Shown piece after piece: positions 56,609 through 64,000 of a stretch of 64,000 bases of DNA (its first letter is position 1; each line of letters begins with the position of its first letter). The notes beneath the pieces were generated by a model. It was not told the origin of the DNA. It ran no database searches and saw only the letters and a program-made list of their open reading frames with translations. The DNA is taken from the NCBI GenBank assembly GCA_027493935.1, contig JAOSJV010000012.1:62001-126000 (forward strand), in the 5' to 3' direction. Both the position numbers and the translations under genes were made by a program. Origin of the DNA: Burkholderiales bacterium (GTDB lineage Bacteria; Pseudomonadota; Gammaproteobacteria; Burkholderiales; SG8-39).

Positions 56609-56893
56609 GGTCCGAGCGCAGTCTACCGCGCTCGCCGCGGCGGGGAAGAACGCGCTGGGCGGACCGATCGCGCAGCGCGGCGAATCGTTCGCCGCCGCGC
56701 AGCGGATGAACCTGCCGGTCGCGCGTCGCGGGTAGATCGCGCCGCACTCGCCCGACACCAGGTCGACGTCGCCGCACGCTCAGCGGCCGGTCATGAAACG
56801 ACGCGTCGACGCTCTGGATCACGTTGCACGACGTTGACTTCGGCGGATCCGATCGACAGAATGTGGCGCTGTCCGATCTCTGCCCCTCCGGGG

Positions 56894-57448
56894 ATGACCA
56901 AGCCGCCGCAGATCAGCTTCAGCCATGTCGGCATCTTCGTGATCGATCCGGCGCGCATGGAGGCGTTCTACACGCGTCTCTTCGGATTCACGGTCACCGA
57001 CCGGGGGCGGCTCGCGACGCCGCGCGGCGCGGTCGATCTGGTGTTCCTGTCGCGCGACCCGGGCGAGCACCATCAGCTCGTGCTCTGCAGCGGCCGGCCA
57101 CCGGAGCTGCCGTTCAACGTGATCAACCAGCTCTCGTTCCGCGTCGGCAGCCTCGGCGAGCTGTGCAGCCTGTACCGGCAGCTCGCAACCGAGCCGGTGT
57201 CGGAGATCTCGCCCGTCACGCACGGCAACGCGGTCTCGGTGTACTTCCGCGATCCCGAGGGCAACCGGATCGAGCTCTTCGTCGACACGCCGTGGTACGT
57301 GACCCAGCCGCTGCGCGAGCCGATCGATCTGACGCTGCCCGAGGCCGAGATCCTGGCGACGGTCGAGGCGATGGCCCGCAAGCTGCCGGGCTTCAAGCCG
57401 CGTGCCGAGTGGCGCGCCGAGATGGCCCGGCGCATGGACGCCGCCTGA
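56894..57448 (+). CDS. VOC-superfamily (glyoxalase/extradiol dioxygenase-like) protein
   Basis: The 184-residue protein has two beta-alpha-beta-beta-beta modules. HVGIFVIDPARMEAFYTRLF (His11) begins the first, and the second ends DPEGNRIELFVDTPW (Glu127). His59/His60 in GEHHQLVL may also bind metal. The first strand of the second module reads NQLSFRV, without the usual histidine, so the metal site may be incomplete or different. Its position near the homogentisate genes fits an aromatic-ring role, but this is only contextual. The start at 56894 is the ATG directly before the conserved strand. Confidence 0.75.
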   Translation: MTKPPQISFSHVGIFVIDPARMEAFYTRLFGFTVTDRGRLATPRGAVDLVFLSRDPGEHHQLVLCSGRPPELPFNVINQLSFRVGSLGELCSLYRQLATEPVSEISPVTHGNAVSVYFRDPEGNRIELFVDTPWYVTQPLREPIDLTLPEAEILATVEAMARKLPGFKPRAEWRAEMARRMDAA

Positions 57449-57670
57449 ACGATCCGGCGCGAGCCTTGGCGCCTCAGGCATGTCGAGCCGGGAGCGCCAG
57501 TTCGCGGCGCCCGGCCCCTCAGCGACGCCGCACCGCGGTGCACGCCGGAGAGGATCCCCGAGCGCCCCGGCCGCGCGCGTCCGACCGGCTGCCGCGCCGC
57601 GCGCGCGCTCGTCGCCACCGGCGTGCCCTGCCGCGCGAGCGCGCGGCCGTGCCCAAAGTAGAATCCGCGG

Positions 57671-59467
57671 ATGCATGGAGTCCGGGGCGCAGCGCCCACT
57701 GTGCGATGTGCGCGTCCGGGCAGGCGCGCGGCGCGCGCGCTCGGTTGTCTCCTACTGCTCGCAGCGGGCACCGCGCCGTGTGCCCCGGAGACCTTCACCT
57801 ATCGCGTCGAGTTCGACGTGCCGGCGGAGCTCGCGTCCGCCGTCAAGCGCGGCGTGGAACTGCCGCGCTGGACCGGCTATCCCGGCATGGATGGCGAGCT
57901 GCTGCGCCAGCTCGCCGAGGAAGCGCGCCTCCAGGCGAAGGCGGCCGCCGATACCGAGGGATACTTCTCGGCGCGCGTGACCGCGACGGTCGAGGAAGCG
58001 CAAACCGGCAAGTGGGTCGTGCGCATCGGGGTCGAGCCCGGCGAGCGCACGCGGATCGCCCTGGTCGACCTGCGTTTCAGCGGCGCGCTGCTCGACGATG
58101 CGCGCGCCGCCGAGCGCATGCGCGAGATCCGCGCCGAGTGGACGCTGCCGCCGGGCGCGCCGTTCCGGCAGGAGGACTGGGCGCGCGCGAAGGCGGCGGC
58201 GGTGCAGCGGCTCGCGGCGCACAAGTACGCCTCGGCGCACATCGCGACGAGCGAGGCGCGCATCGATCCGGAGCGGCGGCAGGCCGCGCTCACGGTCGAG
58301 CTCGCGAGCGGGCCGGTGTTCCGTTACGGAAAGCTCGAGGTGCGCGGCGCGAGCCGCTACCCGGAGAAGGTCATCGAGCGGCTCAATCCGCTCGCGCCCG
58401 GCAAGGAGTACTCGGCGCAGGAGGTCGCGCTCTTCCGCCGCCAGCTGCTGGACCTCGGCCATTTCGCGACCGTCGAGGTGGCGATCGATCGGGATCCGGC
58501 GCGGGCGGCGGCGGCGGCGGTGCGCGTCGCGGTGATCGAGGGCCGCGCGAAGCGCATCGACGCGAGCGTCGGCTTCACGACCGACACCGGCGCCCGGTTC
58601 CGGCTCAATTACTCCGACGCGGATTTCCAGGACCGAGCCTGGCGTCTGCGCTCCGAGCTCAGCCTCGAGCAGCGCATCCAGACCCTGCGGGCGAGCGTCG
58701 ACTCGCAGCCGCTCGCCGGCGGCTCCTGGAACACCCTGCTCGGGCGCTTGGAGCGCAAGGACGTCGAGGGCCAGTTCACCCAGGCGGCCGCGATCGGATT
58801 CGCGCGGAACTGGGGCCTCGAGCGCCTGCCGTCCGCGCTCTCCGTGTCCCTGCACAACGAGCGCCAGCGGATCGGCGTCCTTCCCGAGGACATCGCCTGG
58901 GCGACCTTCTTCAACTACCGTCACACCTTCCGTCATGCCGACGATATCGCGTCGCCGCGCCGCGGCGTCCAGGGCACGATCAACCTCGGCGGCGCCCCGG
59001 CGGGTGTGTCGAGCCGCGGCTTCCTGCGCGCCACCGCCAAGCTGTACGGTTTCGTGCCGGTGGGCCGCAACGGCGACCTCGCGGTACGCATCGAGGGCGG
59101 ACACGTGCGCGCGAGCTCGCGCGCCGGGATTCCGACCGAATTCCTGTTCCGCACCGGCGGCGACCAGACGCTGCGCGGCTACGCGTTCGAGAGCATCGGC
59201 GTGCCGGTCGACGGCGCGATCGCCTCGGCGCGCTCGCTCGCGCTCGCCGGCATCGAGTACACGCACTGGTTCGGCGAACTTCTCGGCGGCGCGGTGTTCT
59301 ACGATATCGGCGACGCGTTCGACACGCGCGACGCGTTCGATCTGAAGGCGGGCTACGGCGCGGGACTGCGCATCCGCAGCCCGATCGGTCCGTTCCGCGT
59401 CGACGTCGCCTACGGCGAAGCGACGAACGAGTTCCGCCTGCACTTCTCCGTTGGATTCAGCTTCTGA
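57671..59467 (+). CDS. tamA: Outer-membrane translocation/assembly protein TamA
   Basis: TamA (598 residues) is an Omp85-family beta-barrel that works with TamB in outer-membrane protein or phospholipid transport. A signal peptide (ALGCLLLLAAGTAPCAP, cleaved near residue 38) precedes three POTRA-like modules (about 45-280). The C-terminal 16-strand barrel contains GFTTDTGARFRLNY, the Omp85 loop FRTGGDQTLRGYAFESIG (with the conserved RGY), and ends in the beta-signal FRLHFSVGFSF. Its stop overlaps the tamB start (TGATG). Confidence 0.93.
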   Translation: MHGVRGAAPTVRCARPGRRAARALGCLLLLAAGTAPCAPETFTYRVEFDVPAELASAVKRGVELPRWTGYPGMDGELLRQLAEEARLQAKAAADTEGYFSARVTATVEEAQTGKWVVRIGVEPGERTRIALVDLRFSGALLDDARAAERMREIRAEWTLPPGAPFRQEDWARAKAAAVQRLAAHKYASAHIATSEARIDPERRQAALTVELASGPVFRYGKLEVRGASRYPEKVIERLNPLAPGKEYSAQEVALFRRQLLDLGHFATVEVAIDRDPARAAAAAVRVAVIEGRAKRIDASVGFTTDTGARFRLNYSDADFQDRAWRLRSELSLEQRIQTLRASVDSQPLAGGSWNTLLGRLERKDVEGQFTQAAAIGFARNWGLERLPSALSVSLHNERQRIGVLPEDIAWATFFNYRHTFRHADDIASPRRGVQGTINLGGAPAGVSSRGFLRATAKLYGFVPVGRNGDLAVRIEGGHVRASSRAGIPTEFLFRTGGDQTLRGYAFESIGVPVDGAIASARSLALAGIEYTHWFGELLGGAVFYDIGDAFDTRDAFDLKAGYGAGLRIRSPIGPFRVDVAYGEATNEFRLHFSVGFSF

Positions 59468-62400
59468 TGACCGAGGCGCGCAAGCACCGATCGTGGCGGC
59501 GCCGGCTCGCACTCGTGGCGGCGGCCTGCGTCGCGCTCGCGGCCGTGCTCGCCGGCACCGCCGCCTGGATCGCATCGAGCGAGGCCGCGCTCGCCTGGGC
59601 GATCGAGCGGACCGTCGCCGCGAGCGGCGGCCGGCTCTCCGTCGAGGGCGTGCGCGGGACGCTGCTCACCCCGATCACCGCGGAACGCATTGTCTACGCC
59701 GATCCGTCGGTCCGGATCGAGGCGCGCGCGGTGCGGCTCGAGTGGTCGCCGATCCACCTGCTGCGCGAGCGCCTCGCGCTCGACCGGCTCGAGGCCGGGC
59801 ACGTCGCGGTGCGGCTCGCCGCCCAAGGCGACGCCGGGGCGCCCGGAGCGCCCTCGGCGCTGCCCGCCGATCTCACGCCGCCGGTCGCGCTGCGCCTGCG
59901 CCGCGCGCGCCTCGGCACGATCGAGCTCGCGACGGGCGCGGACGGCGGCGCGCATCCGGGGGAGATGCGCATCGTGCTGCACGGCGTCCGGTTCGACTAC
60001 GACGGCGATGCGCGCGCGCACCGCGTCGGTGGCCTCGCGCTCGAGTTCGAGGTGGGCACCGTGCGCGGCAGCCTGCGCGCCGATGCCGAGGTCGGTGCGC
60101 GCCGCCCGTATCCGCTCGCGGCCGCGCTCGAGCTCGCGCAGCCGCCGGCGCGCGGCGCGCGCGCGAAGCTCGCCGGCACGCTCGAGCGCACCACGCTCGA
60201 CGCGACGGCGACGATCGACGGCGTGCCCCTCACGGCGACGGCCGTCGTGCAGCCCTTCGCGCCGCGCTGGCTCGAGGCGCTTGACGCGCGTGCGTGGGCG
60301 GTGAACCTCGCGGGGCTCGCGAGCGGCGCCCCGCGCACCGCCGTCGACGCCCGCCTCGCGCTGCGAAGCGATACGGAACGGAGGCTCGCGGGCACGGTCG
60401 AGGCCACGAACGCCGCAGCGGGGCCGCTCGATCGCGGTGTCGTCCCGGTGCAGTCGCTCGCTGCCGGGGTCACGATCGACCTGCGCACCGCACGGCTCGC
60501 CCCGCTCACCATCGCGCTCGCCGGCGGCGGGCGCCTCGCAGGCAGCGGCGAGCTCGCCGCCGGCAGCGTGCGGCTCGCGCTCGACGCGCAGGCGCTCAGC
60601 CTGCGCGCGCTCCAGTCGACGCTGATCGAGACCGCGCTCGCCGGGCGCATCGAGGCCACGCTCGGTCCGGACGGGCAGTCGCTCCGCGCGAGGCTCGCCC
60701 AGGCGCCGATCACCATCGCGGCCGACGTGCGCCGCACCGGCGACGAGCTCCGCTTCACCGACGTGCGGGCCGCGGCGAAGCGCGGCGAGCTGCGCGCGAG
60801 CGGCCGGCTGCGGCTCGGCGGCGCGATGCCGCTCGTCGCGGAGGCGCGCTTCGCGCGGTTCGATCCGGCCGAGTGGGGCGACTATCCGGTTGCGACGCTG
60901 AACGGCGACCTCGAGGTGCAAGCCGAGCTCGCCGCGCGGACGGGCACGCTGCGGTTCACGCTCGCGGACAGCAGCTTGCGCGGCGTCCCGCTCTCGGGAC
61001 GCGGCGCGATCGAGGCCGCCGCGCACGGCGCGGCGCCGCGCATCGCCTCGGCGCAAGCCGAGCTCGTCCTCGGCGCCAATCGCGCGAGCGCGCGGGGCGC
61101 GTTCGGCGCACCCGGCGACGAGCTCCGGCTCGCGCTCGCCGCGCCGCGCGCGGCCGAGCTCGATGCGCGGCTGCGCGGACGCGTCGACGCCCAGGCGCGC
61201 ATCATGGGCGGCTGGGAAGCGCCGCGCGTCGCGTTCACCGCGAGCGCAGTGGACCTCGGGATCGGGCGGCGCATCGCGCTCGGCGCGCTCGGCGCCTCGG
61301 GCGAGCTCGGCTGGTCCTCCGGCGCGCCGCTCGAGATCGATGCGACCGCGGCGAATGCCGCCGCCGGCGCAATCGAGGCGGAGCGCCTCGAGCTCCACGC
61401 GCGCGGCACCCGCGAGCAGCACGCCGTCGACCTCCGGGCGGCGGGCGTGCAGCTCGATCTCGCGCTGCGGGTGGTGGGCGGCTGGCGCGCGGAGCGCGGG
61501 TGGTCGGGCAGCATCGCGCGCTTCGAGTCGGGCTTCGGGAACGGCGGCGCCGGGCGCATCGCGCTCGACGGATCCGTCCCGCTCGAGCTCGGCCCCGCGC
61601 GCGTGCGCGTGGGCGCGTTCGCGGCGCGCGTCGGCGGCGGACGGCTCGCGGCCGGAGAGACGCGCTGGGTTCCCGGGAATCTCACGACGAGCGGCGAGTT
61701 CAGCGGCCTGCCGGTGTCGCCGATCCTCGCCTTCGCCGGCCTCGACGATGCCGTGAGCGCGACGCTCACGCTGAGCGGCGGCTGGCAGCTCGCCGCGACG
61801 CCGCGGCTGAACGGACGCATCCGGCTTGCGCGCGACGCCGGCGATCTCCTGTTCCGCACCGATCCTGCGGTGCCGCTCGGCCTCGGCGCGCTGCGGCTCG
61901 ACGCGGAGCTCGTCGAGGAACGCGCGACCGGCACGCTCGTCGCGCGCGGCACCGGCCTCGAGCTGCGCGCCGAGGCCCGGGCGACGCCGATCGGAGACGG
62001 CGCCGACGCGGGGCTCGGGCGCGATTCGCCGCTCGCGCTCGAGGCCCGGCTCGAAGCGCCGTCGCTGAAACCGTTCGCGGCGTTGTTCGCGCTCCCGGCG
62101 AGCCTCGCGGGCTGGGTACAGGCCGACGTCGCCGCGACCGGCACGATCGGCGCGCCAACGTGGCGCGGCACCCTCGAGGCGCGTGACGTCGTCATCCAGT
62201 CGCCGCCGTACGGCATCGACTGGCAGGAAGGGCGGCTGCGCGTGGAGCTTGCCGGGCGCGCGGTGCGCGTGACCGAGCTCGCGCTCCACGCCGGCGGCGG
62301 ACGCTTCACGGCCGACGGCGTCCTGGAGCAGTCCGGTGAGGCGACCGCCGGCCGCGTGAGGTGGCGGGCCGAGCGGTTTGCCGCGCTCAATCGCCCGGAT

Positions 62401-63294
62401 CGCAACCTGACCGTGTCGGGCGACGGAACGGTCGGGCTGGACGCCGGGCGGCTCACGCTGCGCGGCGCGCTGCGCGCCGATTCCGGACACTTCGAGATCG
62501 ATCCGCGCACCACGGCCGCGCTCGGCGAGGACGTCGTCGTTCTCGACCGCAAGGAGAAGAGCGCGCAGCGCGCCGGCGCGCACCGGCTGCCGCTGGTGGT
62601 CGACTTCGACCTCGATCTCGGTAAGGACCTCTTTGTGCGCGGTGCCGGACTCGATGCGCAGCTCGAGGGTGCGCTAAGCGTCACGAGCCTGCCCACCGGG
62701 CAGATCGTCGCGCACGGCACGGTGCAGACCCGTCGCGGCGTCTTCCACGCGTACGGGCAGAAGCTCGACATCGAGCGCGGCCGGCTGCTGTTCGACGGGC
62801 CGGTCGAGAACCCCGGCCTCGACGTCGCAGCGTGGCGGCGCAACCAGGCCGTCGAAGCCGGCGTCGAGGTCAAGGGTCCGCTGCGCACACCGCTCGTCCG
62901 GGTGGTCTCGAATCCGCCGGTGCCCGAGAGCGAGCAGCTCGCCTGGCTGGTGCTCGGCCGGCCGGCCGAGTCGGGCGCGCAGACCGACTACGCGGCGCTG
63001 CAGGTCGCGGCTGCCGCTCTGCTCGGCGCGCGGGGGAGCGCGCCGCAACGCTCCGTGGCCCAGGCGGTCGGACTGGACGAGATCGGTTTCCGCGCCGACG
63101 GCACGTCGGGCAGCCAGGCGGTCACGCTCGGCAAGCGGCTGAGCGAACGGCTGTACGTCACCTACGAGCAGTCCGTCGACGCGGCGCTCGCGGTGCTGCG
63201 TCTCGAGTTTGCGCTCACGCGGCGGTTCGCATTGCGCGCCGAGACCGGCACCCGCAGCGGGATGGACGTCTTCTACCGCTACTCCTTCGACTGA
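59467..63294 (+). CDS. tamB: Translocation/assembly protein TamB (DUF490)
   Basis: This 1275-residue protein spans the periplasm and forms a hydrophobic groove of the AsmA/TamB bridge type. A single membrane segment near the N-terminus (LALVAAACVALAAVLAGTAA, residues about 15-34) is followed by long repetitive beta structure rich in Arg, Ala and Gly. The DUF490 C-terminus is recognised in FDLDLGKDLFVRGAGLDAQL, GTVQTRRGVFHAYGQKLDIE and SERLYVTYEQSVDAALAVLR, ending VFYRYSFD. It overlaps tamA by one base, a standard coupling. Confidence 0.93.
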   Translation: MTEARKHRSWRRRLALVAAACVALAAVLAGTAAWIASSEAALAWAIERTVAASGGRLSVEGVRGTLLTPITAERIVYADPSVRIEARAVRLEWSPIHLLRERLALDRLEAGHVAVRLAAQGDAGAPGAPSALPADLTPPVALRLRRARLGTIELATGADGGAHPGEMRIVLHGVRFDYDGDARAHRVGGLALEFEVGTVRGSLRADAEVGARRPYPLAAALELAQPPARGARAKLAGTLERTTLDATATIDGVPLTATAVVQPFAPRWLEALDARAWAVNLAGLASGAPRTAVDARLALRSDTERRLAGTVEATNAAAGPLDRGVVPVQSLAAGVTIDLRTARLAPLTIALAGGGRLAGSGELAAGSVRLALDAQALSLRALQSTLIETALAGRIEATLGPDGQSLRARLAQAPITIAADVRRTGDELRFTDVRAAAKRGELRASGRLRLGGAMPLVAEARFARFDPAEWGDYPVATLNGDLEVQAELAARTGTLRFTLADSSLRGVPLSGRGAIEAAAHGAAPRIASAQAELVLGANRASARGAFGAPGDELRLALAAPRAAELDARLRGRVDAQARIMGGWEAPRVAFTASAVDLGIGRRIALGALGASGELGWSSGAPLEIDATAANAAAGAIEAERLELHARGTREQHAVDLRAAGVQLDLALRVVGGWRAERGWSGSIARFESGFGNGGAGRIALDGSVPLELGPARVRVGAFAARVGGGRLAAGETRWVPGNLTTSGEFSGLPVSPILAFAGLDDAVSATLTLSGGWQLAATPRLNGRIRLARDAGDLLFRTDPAVPLGLGALRLDAELVEERATGTLVARGTGLELRAEARATPIGDGADAGLGRDSPLALEARLEAPSLKPFAALFALPASLAGWVQADVAATGTIGAPTWRGTLEARDVVIQSPPYGIDWQEGRLRVELAGRAVRVTELALHAGGGRFTADGVLEQSGEATAGRVRWRAERFAALNRPDRNLTVSGDGTVGLDAGRLTLRGALRADSGHFEIDPRTTAALGEDVVVLDRKEKSAQRAGAHRLPLVVDFDLDLGKDLFVRGAGLDAQLEGALSVTSLPTGQIVAHGTVQTRRGVFHAYGQKLDIERGRLLFDGPVENPGLDVAAWRRNQAVEAGVEVKGPLRTPLVRVVSNPPVPESEQLAWLVLGRPAESGAQTDYAALQVAAAALLGARGSAPQRSVAQAVGLDEIGFRADGTSGSQAVTLGKRLSERLYVTYEQSVDAALAVLRLEFALTRRFALRAETGTRSGMDVFYRYSFD

Positions 63295-63435
63295 CGCGGG
63301 CCGCGGATTTGATGTGCGCTAAATTCCCGGCGGACGCATCGCCGGCGCGAATGGCGCGATCAGTTTTCTCGAGCGTCGCGGCCGGGCGATGCGGCTAGCA
63401 TTGCAGCTCCACCGTCACGCAGCAGGAGTGAGGTC

Positions 63436-64000
63436 ATGCGCTCGTTCGTCACTTTCACGGTGCTCGCCGGATTCGCTTGCGCCGCGGTCGCGCAGGGCAA
63501 CGTCGTCGAGGCCTACACCGCGGAGGCACGCGCCGCCGCGGGCAGCATGATGGCCGCGCTCGCCGGGGAGCTGAAGAAGGAGATCGCGAGCGGCGGGCCG
63601 GCCAGCGCCATCGGCGTCTGCAAGGGGCTTGCGCCGCGCATCGCGGCGGACATCTCGCACCAGCACGCCTGGAAGGTGAGCCGCGTGAGCCTGAAGCCGC
63701 GCAACCCGGTGCTCGGTCCGGCCGACGCGTGGGAACAGCAGGCGCTGATCGAGTTCGACCGGCAGGCGGCAGCGGGGGCGAAGCCCGAGGCGCTCGAGCG
63801 CGCCGAGATCGTCGAGGAGCCGCAGGGACGCTACTTCCGCTACGCAAAGGCGCTGCCGGTGCAGTCGCTCTGCCTGAACTGCCACGGTACGCCGGACAAG
63901 ATCGCGCCGGGCGTGAAGGACAAGCTCGCCGCCGAGTATCCGAACGACCGCGCGACCGGCTACGCACCCGGCCAGATCCGCGGCGCGATCTCGATCAAGC
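63436..64000 (+). CDS. Periplasmic Tll0287-like (DUF3365) c-type haem protein, start only
   Basis: The frame runs open to the end of the window (188 codons). A signal peptide (MRSFVTFTVLAGFACAAVAQ) is followed by the DUF3365/Tll0287-like segment (VEAYTAEARAAAGSMMAALA, then AIGVCKGLAPRIAADISHQH) and a single haem c motif CLNCH at residues 146-150. Proteins of this type are haem-bearing sensors or redox carriers of unknown partners. AGGAGTGAGG lies 3-13 bases before the ATG. It is 141 bases after tamB and probably a separate unit. Confidence 0.8.
   Translation, partial: MRSFVTFTVLAGFACAAVAQGNVVEAYTAEARAAAGSMMAALAGELKKEIASGGPASAIGVCKGLAPRIAADISHQHAWKVSRVSLKPRNPVLGPADAWEQQALIEFDRQAAAGAKPEALERAEIVEEPQGRYFRYAKALPVQSLCLNCHGTPDKIAPGVKDKLAAEYPNDRATGYAPGQIRGAISIK

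Noticed and set aside
59410..62583. Long open frame on the minus strand opposite tamB
   Set aside because: It is a composition artefact opposite a recognised tamB.

Overview
The window comes from a high-GC Gram-negative bacterium, most likely a betaproteobacterium. The evidence is the gene order (tRNA-Tyr/Gly/Thr, tuf, tRNA-Trp, secE, nusG, rplKAJL, rpoBC, rpsLG, fusA, tuf, then the S10, spc and alpha ribosomal blocks), the presence of two tuf genes, and the outer-membrane TamA/TamB pair. No species name can be read from the sequence alone.

Layout. Positions 1-3124 (+) hold the end of the histidine-degradation gene hutF, a scrap that resembles the tail of an EAL domain, a PaiB-like FMN-binding protein, a RidA-family deaminase and an arylformamidase-like hydrolase. 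Positions 3287-5966 (-) hold an ammonium transporter behind a clear sigma-54 promoter with two NtrC-type dyads, a DUF488 protein and a SAM hydrolase. Positions 6282-41020 (-) are one long block of translation and transcription genes: rplQ-rpoA-rpsD-rpsK-rpsM-rpmJ-infA-secY through rpsJ-tuf-fusA-rpsG-rpsL, then rpoC-rpoB-rplL-rplJ-rplA-rplK-nusG-secE and the tRNA/tuf unit. Promoters can be seen at the alpha, spc, str and tRNA-tuf starts, and an intrinsic terminator follows rpoC. A decayed old-yellow-enzyme gene sits between rpoC and rpsL.

Positions 41504-64000 (mostly +) are accessory metabolism: an MsrA-like protein without its catalytic cysteine, a fused indolepyruvate:ferredoxin oxidoreductase followed by a hotdog thioesterase and a ChaC-like cyclotransferase, an EamA exporter, then a homogentisate unit (FAD monooxygenase, DUF2783, hmgA, fahA). 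A 1.9-kb group II intron is inserted antisense into this unit, exactly between the DUF2783 gene and hmgA. After it come a Bcr/CflA exporter, a secreted zincin-like protein, a VOC protein, tamA-tamB and the start of a periplasmic Tll0287/DUF3365 haem protein.

At least a dozen genes carry single-base frame breaks, nearly all in homopolymers or short G/C repeats. They include essential single-copy genes (rpsK, rplD, rpsL, rplL, secE). The simplest reading is uncorrected indels in the assembly rather than gene decay. The OYE gene is different because it has also lost its central coding part. I found no CRISPR array, prophage, defence island or clearly new multi-gene system. The most notable items are the antisense intron with its reconstructable insertion site, the cysteine-less MsrA, the lysine/alanine-rich extension on ribosomal protein L5 and the nitrogen-control promoter of amt.
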